Shown: piece by piece, positions 8,391-18,471 of the stretch
Position numbering within the stretch: position 1 is the stretch's first letter
How the letters are laid out: the number at the start of each line of letters is the position of its first letter
NCBI GenBank assembly: GCA_020638055.1
Contig: JACKJH010000001.1
Span: forward strand, 620,001-684,000
From: Hyphomicrobiaceae bacterium
Lineage (GTDB): Bacteria; Pseudomonadota; Alphaproteobacteria; Rhizobiales; Hyphomicrobiaceae
DNA: 64,000 bases
Reading direction: 5' to 3'
Position numbers and translations under genes: made by a program
The notes under the pieces: model-generated
Database searches by the model: none
What the model was told of the DNA's origin: nothing
The model's input: only the letters and a program-made list of their open reading frames with translations

Positions 8391-8762
8391 TTACTGCGCT
8401 TTTGCGGGAGGCTCTTTTGCCTTTGTGGTAGACTTTTTGGCCGGTTTCTCGGTTGCCGTCTTCTTGGCGGGAGGCCGTTTTCGGCAATAGGCTTTTACTT
8501 TTTTGCCATCCTTGCGCGTCGTGGCGTCAACCCATGAGCACGTGTCGCCCATCTTACCGCAAGCGGTCTTTTCCAGACCTTTGCATGGTGACGTCGTCGC
8601 CTTTTTTGCTGCGGCCTTGGGTTTCGCCGGAGTTGCGGGTTTTGCTGGCGTCGCAGCCGGCGCGTCAGGTTTCTTCTGGGCCTCGGCCGTTGGCGCTAAT
8701 GAAACTACACATGCAAAACTGGCTATCATTGCCAGGGCCGTCAAACGCAGTTTCGTAATCAC
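8391..8762 (-). CDS. Small secreted Lys/Ala/Pro-rich protein with a four-Cys core
   Basis: 123 residues from a GTG start at 8762, chosen because a near-consensus GGAGGTGATT lies 7 bases upstream; the in-frame ATG further up overlaps this ribosome-binding site. A signal peptide (LTALAMIASFACVVSLAPTAEA) is followed by a Lys/Pro/Ala-rich linker. A compact core has Cys residues in PCKGLEKTACGK, DTCSW and AYCRKRP. A basic tail ends the protein. The spacing suggests two disulfides in the periplasm. Function is unknown; the basic flanks could bind peptidoglycan or nucleic acid. Confidence 0.75.
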   Translation of the reverse strand: MITKLRLTALAMIASFACVVSLAPTAEAQKKPDAPAATPAKPATPAKPKAAAKKATTSPCKGLEKTACGKMGDTCSWVDATTRKDGKKVKAYCRKRPPAKKTATEKPAKKSTTKAKEPPAKAQ

Positions 8763-9040
8763 GGCAATCACCTCCATATGCTGTTGCCGACGCGCTTTAT
8801 AGCGATGGTGCATCTTGAGGAAAAGTGAACTCTTCTTCAACCCCGCAGAGACCTGCAAAAGCAGCGGCGCACCGCCTTGCGATAGCGGCCGGTCTGCCGC
8901 GGCGAATTTGGTTCAAGAGCAAGCCGCTTGAGAAACAGAATTGGTTCCGATATATCGCACGGCGCTCTATAGTGCCGAGCCGTTTTGAGCGCGCGGCGCT
9001 CTCATTCCTTTCCAACCAGCTATTCCGAAGGCCCAGCACC

Positions 9041-10264
9041 ATGTCCGAACCCAAGACCGTCAAAAAGGTCGTCCTTGCCTACTCGGGCGGATTAGATACG
9101 TCGATCATTCTCAAGTGGTTGCAGGAAACCTACGGCTGCGAAGTGGTGACTTTTACCGCCGACCTGGGGCAGGGCGAGGAGCTGGAGCCTGCGCGCAAGA
9201 AGGCCGAAATGATGGGGATTGCAAAAGAGCACATCTTCATCGAGGACCTGCGCGAGGAATTCGTGCGTGATTATGTGTTTCCGATGATGCGGGCGAACGC
9301 ACTTTACGAAGGCGTCTACCTGCTTGGAACGTCAATCGCCCGTCCGCTTATTGCCAAGCGGCAAATTGAAATTGCGCGCGAAACAGGCGCCGACGCGGTC
9401 TGTCACGGCGCGACGGGCAAGGGCAACGACCAGGTGCGGTTTGAACTTGGCTATTATGCTCTGGAACCGGGCATCAAGATCATCGCGCCCTGGCGGGAGT
9501 GGGATTTCAAAAGCCGCGAAGACCTAATTGCTTTCGCCGAAAAACATCAAATTCCGGTAGCCAAGGACAAACGCGGCGAAGCTCCATTCTCGGTCGATGC
9601 CAACCTGTTGCACTCGTCCTCCGAAGGCAAGGTTCTGGAAGACCCAAACGAGGAGCCGCCGCCCTACGTCTACATGCGCACGGTTGCGCCGGAAGAAGCG
9701 CCCGACAAAGCCACCATCATCACGCTGGGTTTCAAAAAGGGTGACGCGATCTCGCTCGATGGCATGGCAATGAGCCCGGCAACACTGTTGAGTGCGCTCA
9801 ATGACCTGGGCCGCGACAACGGCATCGGTCGTGTGGACCTGGTCGAGAACAGGTTCGTGGGGATGAAGTCGAGGGGCGTTTATGAGACGCCAGGCGGCAC
9901 AATCCTGCTGGCTGCGCACCGTGCCATGGAATCTCTTACCCTTGACCGGGGTGCAGCGCACCTGAAAGACGAACTGATGCCGCGCTATGCCGAACTCGTC
10001 TACAACGGCTTCTGGTTCTCTCCGGAACGCGAGATGCTGCAAGCACTGATCGACAAGAGCCAGGAGAATGTCGAGGGCGAGGTGCGTTTGAAGCTCTACA
10101 AGGGCAATGCCATTGTCATAGGCCGAAAGAGCGAAAAGTCACTATATTCCGACCAACTCGTAACATTCGAGGATGACCGCGGCGCTTACGACCAGAAGGA
10201 CGCTGAAGGCTTCATTCGCCTGAATGCTTTGCGGCTGCGGACACTTGGCATGCGGGATCGTTAG
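9041..10264 (+). CDS. argG: Argininosuccinate synthase
   Basis: 407 residues, normal for the family. It condenses citrulline and aspartate with ATP to argininosuccinate, the penultimate step of arginine synthesis. The ATP-pyrophosphatase P-loop AYSGGLDTSI is near residues 12-21. GATGKGNDQVRFE and SIARPLIAKRQIEIA are the family's citrulline/aspartate-binding blocks. Start ATG 9041 follows GAAGG; the frame is open upstream to 8825 but that part has no homology to the family. A small membrane-protein gene follows 23 bp downstream. Confidence 0.97.
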   Translation: MSEPKTVKKVVLAYSGGLDTSIILKWLQETYGCEVVTFTADLGQGEELEPARKKAEMMGIAKEHIFIEDLREEFVRDYVFPMMRANALYEGVYLLGTSIARPLIAKRQIEIARETGADAVCHGATGKGNDQVRFELGYYALEPGIKIIAPWREWDFKSREDLIAFAEKHQIPVAKDKRGEAPFSVDANLLHSSSEGKVLEDPNEEPPPYVYMRTVAPEEAPDKATIITLGFKKGDAISLDGMAMSPATLLSALNDLGRDNGIGRVDLVENRFVGMKSRGVYETPGGTILLAAHRAMESLTLDRGAAHLKDELMPRYAELVYNGFWFSPEREMLQALIDKSQENVEGEVRLKLYKGNAIVIGRKSEKSLYSDQLVTFEDDRGAYDQKDAEGFIRLNALRLRTLGMRDR

Positions 10265-10287
10265 GCCGCAAGAAGGTGGGGTGAGCG

Positions 10288-10581
10288 ATGCTGACGAAAG
10301 ATGAAAAGTTGACAGTCAGCTATTACCTCGCCAGCCACGATAGACTACGCGGATACCTGTGGTACTTCGTACCGTTTCTGGTGCCGCCTATTGCTTTCGC
10401 GGTGTACGGCTACTGGAAGCAGGATTTTAATGCGATTGCGTTCGCGTTCGTTGTGCTTCTGGTGTTCGCGCTGTGGTACGTGCTGAGCCAATATAATTCG
10501 TCTCGCCACCTGCTGGCGGCATTGCGCAAGTATGAAGACGTTGTGCGGGCGCTTGATAAACCGGACGCAAATTCTGATTGA
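10288..10581 (+). CDS. Small two-helix membrane protein
   Basis: 97 residues with two adjacent transmembrane helices (WYFVPFLVPPIAFAVYGYW and AIAFAFVVLLVFALWYVLS) and short charged ends. No family is recognised. It starts 23 bp after argG, with AAGGTGGGGTGAG as ribosome-binding site, and is probably co-transcribed with argG, although no role in arginine synthesis is evident. Confidence 0.75.
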   Translation: MLTKDEKLTVSYYLASHDRLRGYLWYFVPFLVPPIAFAVYGYWKQDFNAIAFAFVVLLVFALWYVLSQYNSSRHLLAALRKYEDVVRALDKPDANSD

Positions 10582-10663
10582 GCCATGGCGCAGGTTGAAC
10601 AGAGTCGAAAGAGCGAGGGTTATCTGCCCGGCACGATTGGGGCACTGCTTTGTCAATGCGTTG

Positions 10664-11044
10664 TCATTGACTCCCAAAGCCCCAAAGAAACCAGACAAGC
10701 GCGCTCATGGCGACAATCCAAAGTGTTGCCACGAACATTGCGCCAATCCAACTGCGCGGCAACTTTTGTCTATCTGAGGCAAGGGTGCGAAACTCATTCA
10801 TGAGATCAGGCGGCACCAGTTTTACGACCAGCACAATTCCCAACGGCACAATAACAAGGTCATCGAGATAACCTATTACGGGAATAAAGTCCGGGATCAG
10901 ATCTATCGGACTTAAAGCATAGGCGAGCAGAGCAAATGCCAATGCCTTTGCGTGCCAAGGGGTACGAGGATCGCGAGCCGCCAGATAAATCGCATGGATA
11001 TCCCGTTTGACCGTATCAGCCCATTTTTTAGCGCCTGCGATCAT
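10664..11044 (-). CDS. YkvA-like DUF1232 membrane protein
   Basis: 126 residues with the DUF1232 signature: helix AKALAFALLAYALSPIDLIP followed by D-F-I-P-V-I-G-Y-L-D-D, then a hydrophobic helix, and a further C-terminal helix (GAMFVATLWIVAMSALVWFLW) beyond the core domain. The family is widespread and unassigned in function. The gene is transcribed against its two neighbours and appears monocistronic. Confidence 0.9.
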   Translation of the reverse strand: MIAGAKKWADTVKRDIHAIYLAARDPRTPWHAKALAFALLAYALSPIDLIPDFIPVIGYLDDLVIVPLGIVLVVKLVPPDLMNEFRTLASDRQKLPRSWIGAMFVATLWIVAMSALVWFLWGFGSQ

Positions 11045-11216
11045 TGGTTTTCCCGTTCGTCCCCATCCATCTCAAACCATGCGTGACAAAAACGGTTCAG
11101 CGATGCCGAAGAGGCTCAGAGGCAATGAAATTCGCGCGCGAGCGGTTCGTGGATGGTGACGAGCCGATGGCTTGAACGGTAATCTCCGACCTTTGAAAGA
11201 ACCGCACCTGGGTACC

Positions 11217-12023
11217 ATGACGCGTTACAGGCTCAATAAAACACTCCGTCGATCCTACATCTTGCTTGGCCTTGTACTTGCTATAGCCTTTGTTGCGCGT
11301 CTGTCGGAACACATTCCAGGGCTCGCGGGCAGCGGCGCTGAGCAAATCCTGAAAGACGTCTACGACTATCTCAAGGACATGGCGTTGGTGTTGGTAACCG
11401 TGATCGCTGCCTATCTGGCAAACGTGTTTCAAAAGCGTTCGCGGTTCGTAGATCATCTTGGCCAGGAATGGCGGCGCATCGTAAAGACGAAGACGACACT
11501 GGTCAGCTATTGCGACAGGCCCTACCCATCAATGGACGACTACTTGCGGGCCTATAACAGCATTTCGGAAGCCATCGACAACATGCGCATTGTTTATTGC
11601 AATGCCGGTGAGACGTCGTCGCTGGTGGGCCTTTATCCCTATGCGCCGCTCCATGATATGCGCCGCGCATTGCAATGGCTTGATCCGCGCAAGAAGCCGA
11701 ATACGACGGCGGCAGAAAGGAAACTGGCACAGGATGCCATTCTGCAATCATTCTTTGCGCTGCGCGAAACATTTCTTGAGGAGCTCGATCTGGAAGTGCC
11801 GCGCCATCCGCTCTTGATCTCCGGCGGCCGCCGGCTCAAGCGCTCGGGCACCACGCGAGCAGCCCGGAATGAACAGGAGCGCCAACGCAAACGGCAGGAT
11901 GGTGAACAACAGCCCAGGCCCGACGTCGACAAGTTGCTGGCCCACCTTAGTTATGACGAGGAGCAGCGGGACGCCAAAGCCGAGAACGGCAATGGGAATG
12001 GCCGCGGCAAAGGCGCACATTGA
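11217..12023 (+). CDS. Uncharacterised protein with two N-terminal membrane helices
   Basis: 268 residues from ATG 11217; a TTG at 11172 would add 15 residues but has no advantage. Two hydrophobic helices (RSYILLGLVLAIAFVA and MALVLVTVIAAYLANVF) are followed by ~150 residues of cytosolic, predominantly helical domain with aromatic and acidic residues. The tail is Glu/Gln/Arg/Gly-rich and low in complexity. No motif is recognised. It resembles unannotated alphaproteobacterial membrane proteins in layout only. Confidence 0.7.
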   Translation: MTRYRLNKTLRRSYILLGLVLAIAFVARLSEHIPGLAGSGAEQILKDVYDYLKDMALVLVTVIAAYLANVFQKRSRFVDHLGQEWRRIVKTKTTLVSYCDRPYPSMDDYLRAYNSISEAIDNMRIVYCNAGETSSLVGLYPYAPLHDMRRALQWLDPRKKPNTTAAERKLAQDAILQSFFALRETFLEELDLEVPRHPLLISGGRRLKRSGTTRAARNEQERQRKRQDGEQQPRPDVDKLLAHLSYDEEQRDAKAENGNGNGRGKGAH

Positions 12024-12267
12024 TGTTTGGGCAGACGTAAACCGATACAATCTGGAAAAATGCCGGTTAACGCTGCCGACAGATTGCTGCCCCGCGCGCA
12101 TCACGGCGAGTTAGGGATGTAGGCCCGTGGGATATCACACCGCCGGCGAGGGCTATGGTTTCTCCTTCAGCATGGCTTTCGTGCGGATCCGCTTTGCTCG
12201 CCAGATCATCTCGCTCAGGGGCGAATAGTTCAAAACCTGCCACAATCCGGATGGCGGTATTTCATAC

Positions 12268-13422
12268 ATGGTCACCAAAAACGCCATCGAACCTCGCCAG
12301 ACCGAGCTAATGGAGATTGGCCAGGAGACATGGGACCGGCTGCTTCCCAATCGCGCCGAAGACTTCGACTACTTTCGCGCCTGCGCCGAAGCGGTGCCGC
12401 CGGGGTTCGAGTTCGGGGCTCGTGCTGTTTATTTAAAAGAGCGCATTGTCGCTGTCGCGCCGACGTTCACCGCACGCTATCCCGTTGAGCTGCGGGCGTT
12501 AACGATCCCGGCGCGAATCTTCGGGGTGGGCTCACCGTTAAGCGACGACTGCCCGATCGGAATTGCCCCTGAACTGGATGCTGCGACGAGAGACAGTGCC
12601 TTGGATGCGCTGATCGGTGCCAAGAAGGATGCGCGCAGGCCGTTGGATTTTCTTGTGCTGAAAGATGTCGCAGACGCGAAGAATGCGGTTCTTGAAGCGG
12701 TTGCACGCTCGGCTGACTTTTCAATTGTGCCAACACTGCCCCGCGCCGTGTTCGACGTCGATTTCGCGACGCTGCCGGACTACCTTCAACGCCTTGATGG
12801 CAACACCCGCCGTTACCTCCGACACGCGGAGCGGCGGGTTGGATCGGTCGCGATCGAGCGGCATTCGTCAATTAATGAGGACCAATCGCGGCAATTGCAT
12901 GAACTGTATTGCCAGCAGCAACGTGCGGCGGCGGTCGATTCTGGAATTTTCGATGGGCTTTCGCCAACGTTTTTCTACCGGATCATGGCCAACAAGCCTG
13001 AGGGGACCTTGCTGTTGACCTATCGGGTAGAGGGAGAGCTTGCCGGCTTTTCGCTCAGCTTATTCAACAATTACGAGCTGGTTCCTAAATACGTTGGGTT
13101 CAGGCAACCGGCCGGTCGACAGCACCGGCTTTATTTCATCAACTGGCTTCGGCTTGTTGAATTCAGCCTGGGACGAGGCATCAAACAGATTACTGCTGGG
13201 CAATACAGTTACCCGACGAAGGTCAAGCTCGGCTGCAGGTTGGAACGGAACTGCGTCTATTTCCGGCATCCAAATGCGTTTGGAAACGCGATCACACGGG
13301 CTGCTTCACGTTTCATCAAGTTCGATGAGATGGATAGCGATCTGGCCGAGCTGGAACGAAACTCCGCAATTGACCTTTATGCGGCCACGCCCGGCGCCCC
13401 GGGGCAGATGCGCACAGATTAG
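12268..13422 (+). CDS. GNAT/FemAB-like (BioF2/CelD-type) acyltransferase
   Basis: 384 residues of the FemAB-like double-GNAT superfamily, in which one domain binds a CoA- or tRNA-linked donor. Diagnostic stretches are NTRRYLRHAERR, followed by a helix beginning NEDQSRQLHELYCQQQ, then YRVEGELAGFSLSLFNN and QYSYPTKVKLGCRL near the end. Members modify peptidoglycan, polysaccharides or small molecules; the substrate here is unknown. ATG 12268 is taken as the start; ATG 12310 (Met15) is an alternative. It is followed by a type-B repeat and a convergent DnaJ-domain gene. Confidence 0.75.
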   Translation: MVTKNAIEPRQTELMEIGQETWDRLLPNRAEDFDYFRACAEAVPPGFEFGARAVYLKERIVAVAPTFTARYPVELRALTIPARIFGVGSPLSDDCPIGIAPELDAATRDSALDALIGAKKDARRPLDFLVLKDVADAKNAVLEAVARSADFSIVPTLPRAVFDVDFATLPDYLQRLDGNTRRYLRHAERRVGSVAIERHSSINEDQSRQLHELYCQQQRAAAVDSGIFDGLSPTFFYRIMANKPEGTLLLTYRVEGELAGFSLSLFNNYELVPKYVGFRQPAGRQHRLYFINWLRLVEFSLGRGIKQITAGQYSYPTKVKLGCRLERNCVYFRHPNAFGNAITRAASRFIKFDEMDSDLAELERNSAIDLYAATPGAPGQMRTD

Positions 13423-13440
13423 CTTGGTGCTCCGGCTTCC

Positions 13441-13494
13441 TGTTTGGTCGCGTTTTCTTCGACGAACCGGTGGCCACTTCGTCGGAAAACGCTT
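13441..13494. repeat. Type-B palindromic repeat with compensatory stem change
   Basis: Stem GCGTTTTC (13450-13457) pairs with GAAAACGC (13485-13492), whereas other copies have GCATTTTC / GAAAATGC. The A-to-G change on the left is matched by T-to-C on the right, so pairing is kept. The inner CGACGAA / TTCGTCG is intact. The repeat meets the stop codon of the DnaJ-domain gene at 13494. Confidence 0.92.
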
Positions 13495-14030
13495 CAGGCT
13501 GGCGTGGAGGTGTAAATGGGCCGGTTTTCGGGCCGGTTACGGCGGACAAGATCGCGGTTCGTCGTTTCCAGGGCGTGAAAGGCCAAGTTCACCTGACGCG
13601 CCATCGCGGCCAGATATTCTCGCACTTCCGGTGGCAGATCGGCATTGGCAAACCGGTCGGGATGATAGGTCTTGGCGAGTGCCACATAGGCTTTATGCAC
13701 TTCGACGTGGCTGGCGCCGCGCTGAAGGCCAAGTGTGCGGTAGGGGTCGAAGTTTTCGGCTTCGTTGGCGGCGGGGGACAACCTGCCGGCCGGCTGTGCC
13801 TTGATGAAGCTAATACCGCGTATGGCGCTCTTGGAGAGCAGTTGGGGTTCCTTCCCGTAGGGCCGAAACTCGATAAATACTCCAGGGCCGTTCAGTACCT
13901 CGTGGACGGGACGCGAGGCCGGCATCATCAAATCACCTTTCAGGACAGACTTGTCGTCGAGCGTCAGCTCGGCGGGAATGGCAACTGCCCGGCTTTGAGA
14001 CATGTTGTCGATGCGCGTGCGTTCAAACAT
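13494..14030 (-). CDS. Protein with C-terminal DnaJ domain
   Basis: 178 residues. The C-terminal ~70 residues form a J domain: DPYRTLGLQRGASHVEVHKA, then the HPD triad in KTYHPDRFAN, which stimulates Hsp70 (DnaK) ATPase. The N-terminal ~95 residues (IPAELTLDDKSVLKGDLMMP) form an uncharacterised beta-rich region, so this is a type-III J-protein with a private N-terminal module rather than DnaJ itself. There is no zinc finger or Gly/Phe region. The stop codon overlaps the edge of a type-B repeat. Confidence 0.88.
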   Translation of the reverse strand: MFERTRIDNMSQSRAVAIPAELTLDDKSVLKGDLMMPASRPVHEVLNGPGVFIEFRPYGKEPQLLSKSAIRGISFIKAQPAGRLSPAANEAENFDPYRTLGLQRGASHVEVHKAYVALAKTYHPDRFANADLPPEVREYLAAMARQVNLAFHALETTNRDLVRRNRPENRPIYTSTPA

Positions 14031-14339
14031 TGTTCCGGTTCCTGGGCATTATCGGCTGTGTCGATATGGGACAGACATTAACGTCTCATTGGATCTGGTG
14101 TTTTTCTCAGCAAGAAGCGTGCAAACCTTGAAAAGGCGGGCGCCGTCTGTCACGGATCTGCGGGATTTTTCAACTGCCAACGCCCTGTGACAGCGGCGGC
14201 GCTGGCGGTACCAGGGACGATGTGGTACCTCCCAGCCAACTTTTTGCGCCGCACAAGCCCGACTGCTGTAAGTCGGCAGTGTCCGTGGCTTCGTCTACCG
14301 CCAGTTCGCACCGGCGCGTACCCATAGATCAGGTTTTCC
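14031..14339 (+). other. Intergenic leader upstream of typA
   Basis: A gap of 309 bp between divergent genes that should hold both promoters. It has two small potential hairpins: GGTACC (14207) with GGTACC (14224), and CCGACT / AGTCGG at 14259-14276. No confident promoter boxes and no gene are seen. Confidence 0.4.
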
Positions 14340-16166
<1,827 letters not shown>

Positions 16167-16203
16167 CACTCAAGCGATCGCTGCATCGAACCACAAAAAT
16201 GAA

Positions 16204-16234
16204 TGGGCCCGCATCGGCGTACCGAGCGGGCCCA
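16204..16234. terminator. Intrinsic terminator between typA and the convergent Met-rich gene
   Basis: A perfect 9-bp GC-rich stem TGGGCCCGC / GCGGGCCCA with a 13-nt loop, followed by AAATCTTTATA on the plus strand. The T-tract is weak, but the position, 38 bp after the typA stop, fits. Confidence 0.7.
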
Positions 16235-16283
16235 AATCTTTATACCGGCTGAGCGGCAGCCGGCGAAAGACAGTTTTTTGATC

Positions 16284-16595
16284 TTATTTCTTGTCGCCTG
16301 ACATCCCAGACATGCCGTCCATACCATCCATGCCGGACATTCCCGACATGCCATCCATGCCGGACATGCCGTCCATGCCACTCATGCCGTCCATGCCAGA
16401 CATGCCATCCATGCCGGACATACCACCCATGCCATCCATTCCGGACATGCCACCCATACCGTCCATGCCAGACATTCCCGACATGCCATCCATGCCGGAC
16501 ATGCCAGACATGCCTTTCTGGTCAGCAGCCATGGCGCTCGTGGCAAGGGCGCAAGAGATGAAAACGGCACCGGCAATTTTGACGATTTTGGACAT
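16284..16595 (-). CDS. Secreted Met-Gly-Ser-Asp repeat protein (MXKDX-like)
   Basis: 103 residues from ATG 16595, preceded by GGGAG. A signal peptide (IAGAVFISCALATSAMAA) is followed by ~75 residues made almost wholly of MSGMDG / MSGM / MGGM units, then DKK. Regularly spaced Met and Asp in a periplasmic protein recall the short MXKDX pentapeptide-repeat proteins and could bind Cu(I) or other soft metals, but no binding is shown. The repeat makes both strands highly patterned, so reading frames on the opposite strand here are artefacts. The repeat number may vary among strains. Confidence 0.85.
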   Translation of the reverse strand: MSKIVKIAGAVFISCALATSAMAADQKGMSGMSGMDGMSGMSGMDGMGGMSGMDGMGGMSGMDGMSGMDGMSGMDGMSGMDGMSGMSGMDGMDGMSGMSGDKK

Positions 16596-17051
16596 AGAGT
16601 GTTTCTCCCAAAAAGCTTCGTTTTCGCAATATCGGCGCGGGCAAACGCGCAAATCGAGGTCGATCGCCGATCGGTTCAGAGCCTCAACCCCCGGCTCCGG
16701 ACGCTGCCTTCACTTGGGTGCATTCCACCGTCGCGAATCACAGTCGCGTTACAAATTCCCACGCGGTTATGGCAAAAAGTGAACACAGACAGTCATATTC
16801 AGAAATATTTTTGATTATTTGAGCGCCTCTTCTGATCTGAATCAGTATCATGCGTTCACGCATGATTATTGTCACCCTTCCGGGCACGGCGTGTGCAAAA
16901 CGCCTGGCGAGCGTTCAACGTTAATCATGTTTGGAAACCATAAAGAATTGTAACCATCGCCGAACCAGTACGTTAACCAGTTTTATTAAGTCCTCGTTGA
17001 CCGACGAACGCGCAAATTCAACGAAATTTTTCGGTAAAGACGAGGTTTACC
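16596..17051. other. AT-rich intergenic region between divergent genes
   Basis: 456 bp without a convincing gene. It has a perfect hairpin CATGCG-TTCA-CGCATG around 16850, a weaker AACGC / GCGTT pair near 16900, and an AT-rich stretch (16930-17040) suitable for the promoter of the plus-strand gene at 17052. No named operator is recognisable. Confidence 0.4.
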
Positions 17052-17627
17052 ATGAACCGGTTCATCAAAAGCCAAGGCTCTCACGTTATTCAGCGAAATG
17101 ACTTCGTTAATCACGTCGCGAACAGCTACACGGGTTGGCATGTCTGCGCGCCAGTTTTACTCGTGATGACCGGACTGGTCATTCCAGTTGCTATTTTTAC
17201 GGCAGTCCTCGTCCCGTCTGCTATTCCGCTAATGACATTAATTATGACGGCATTGATGCTGACTGCCGCCAGCCTCATGTTTTTCAGCCTGATCGCAACT
17301 GGTGAGGCCATTGAGGTGCGCTTCGACAAGGTCGATTCTGCTGCGACCCTCCTTTATCGCGGCTTTGCCGCCAACACGCGCTGGACTATTCCGCTCGATC
17401 AATTTGTCGGAGCCCGTATGGCCATGAGCTACGACGAAAAAGGAGCAAAAGTGACGACGCCCGTGCTTGAGCTTCGAAAAGGCGGCAGCGTTATCCTGCC
17501 AAAAGGAACGACCTGGAACGACATCGAGGCGCTACGCATCATTATCGAAAGCCAGCACGACAAAACGGGTGAGGCTTGGGCGCGGAAAGCCGAAGCCATT
17601 AAATCGGGATATGTCCGCCACCATTAG
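17052..17627 (+). CDS. Uncharacterised membrane protein with PH-like cytosolic domain
   Basis: 191 residues. Two closely spaced membrane helices (VLLVMTGLVIPVAIFTAVLV and LMTLIMTALMLTAASLMFFSL) are followed by ~110 residues with alternating strands (LLYRGFAANTRWTIPLDQFV, VLELRKGGSVILPKG) and a final helix. This resembles the bacterial PH-like membrane proteins. No function is known. The ATG follows GACGAGG. Confidence 0.65.
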   Translation: MNRFIKSQGSHVIQRNDFVNHVANSYTGWHVCAPVLLVMTGLVIPVAIFTAVLVPSAIPLMTLIMTALMLTAASLMFFSLIATGEAIEVRFDKVDSAATLLYRGFAANTRWTIPLDQFVGARMAMSYDEKGAKVTTPVLELRKGGSVILPKGTTWNDIEALRIIIESQHDKTGEAWARKAEAIKSGYVRHH

Positions 17628-17630
17628 ATG

Positions 17631-17727
17631 GCGTTCACATTTCATGGAATCGCGAACGCGCTCTATTTTCTTTTATTTTGAGCATGTTCTTCACGCCGAA
17701 CCGCGTACACTTCGGCTGAACATGCTC
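17631..17727. repeat. Composite palindromic element (type D + type A'), copy 1
   Basis: A first palindrome GCGTTCAC ... GCGAACGC (17631-17660) is joined by CTCTATTTTCTTTTATTTT to a type-A' hairpin (17680-17727): GAGCATGTTC / GAACATGCTC outside, GCCGAA / TTCGGC inside, loop CCGCGTACAC. Nearly identical copies are at 23701 and 39391, which shows that the two halves move or are copied as one unit. Confidence 0.95.
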
Positions 17728-17778
17728 TAGAGCGTCGGGATGACGGTCGCGCGCAGGCATTTTCTGAACCGCACAACT

Positions 17779-17924
17779 GTCATCCCGCGGCTTGTCCGCG
17801 GGAACCATGGTGCAGTGGGCGGGGCGGCGGTGTTTGTGTCGGCTGACGTTGCAGCCCGTTTGCCCCAAAAGCAGGCGCGGTACGCGTTAGTCCATGGATC
17901 CCGTGCATGAAGCACGGGATGACA
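17779..17924. repeat. Element bounded by TGTCATCCCG / CGGGATGACA inverted repeats
   Basis: 146 bp with 10-bp terminal inverted repeats (17779-17788 and 17915-17924). Each end carries its own small hairpin: CCCGCGG-CTTGT-CCGCGGG at the left and CCCGTGCATGAAGCACGGG at the right. It resembles common alphaproteobacterial intergenic elements of this sequence type. It has no coding capacity of note, and no second copy is in the window. Confidence 0.75.
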
Positions 17925-17965
17925 AGTGGGGGGTACGCGCTGCCCGTTTCTCGTGCCTTTTGCCG

Positions 17966-18004
17966 CCCCTCACCCTGGCCCTCTCCCCGCCTGCGGGGAG
18001 AGGG
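17966..18004. repeat. CCCTCTCCCCGC hairpin element
   Basis: CCCTCTCCCCGC (17979-17990) pairs perfectly with GCGGGGAGAGGG (17993-18004), preceded by CCCCTCACCCTGG. This sequence is a familiar short dispersed repeat in alphaproteobacterial genomes, from recollection of the family. Single copy here. Confidence 0.75.
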
Positions 18005-18012
18005 AATGGTGG

Positions 18013-18165
18013 CCGCTGAACCGTTTCACACTTCAGCTAAACATGCTCTTTCGTCTGGAGCCAAGTTTTTCACGCCGAACCGCTGCACACTTCAGCTAAA
18101 CATGCTCTTTGGTCGGGAGCATGTTTTTCACGCTGAACCGTTTGACACTTCAGCTAAACATGCTC
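18013..18165. repeat. Three type-A palindromic repeats
   Basis: The first lacks its left arm (18013-18048). The second (18058-18107) has a mutated left arm, GAGCCAAG. The third (18117-18165) is intact. The period of 58-59 bp matches the arrays at 6151 and 7241. Confidence 0.92.
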
Positions 18166-18408
18166 TGGGCGGGGGTCAGTGGTACTGAATTAAAGTTGCT
18201 TCTGACACCGAAAACACTTGCGTAATCGTCATGATATAACATATCGTTATGCGACGGTCACGTGGCGCTCGATGGTGGGCATGTCTGCCGCGCGCAGGCG
18301 CGTTGAGCTTTGGCTCAACCTGCTCTCAACACAATGGATGTCTGTCACGCTCAACTGCCTGGCGCTTCGATTGAGAGTGCTGGTGAAGCAAACAAAGCAT
18401 GTTTGCAT

Positions 18409-18452
18409 AGCATGTTGGCCACGCTGAACCGCTCGAACCTTCAGCTCAACAT
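18409..18452. repeat. Degenerate type-A repeat upstream of the PepSY-like gene
   Basis: GCATGTTGGCCACGCTGAACC and then CTTCAGCTCAACATTC keep the inner GCTGAA / TTCAGC stem, but the outer stem is decayed. It ends eight bases before the AGGAGG ribosome-binding site at 18461 and so probably lies in the transcript's leader. Confidence 0.7.
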
Positions 18453-18471
18453 TCCGACAGGAGGCAACACC

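Noticed and set aside
12153..12350. 65-residue minus-strand frame before the GNAT-like gene
   Set aside because: Its C-terminal half looks protein-like, but it has no adequate ribosome-binding site and overlaps the start of the gene at 12268. Kept out for lack of support.
16291..16782. Pro/Met-rich reading frame opposite the Met-Gly repeat gene
   Set aside because: The regular repeat makes every frame open. Only the minus strand has a ribosome-binding site and signal peptide.
16960..17000. CtrA site in TTAACC...TTAAG
   Set aside because: The two TTAA words are separated by nine bases; the CtrA consensus needs seven.
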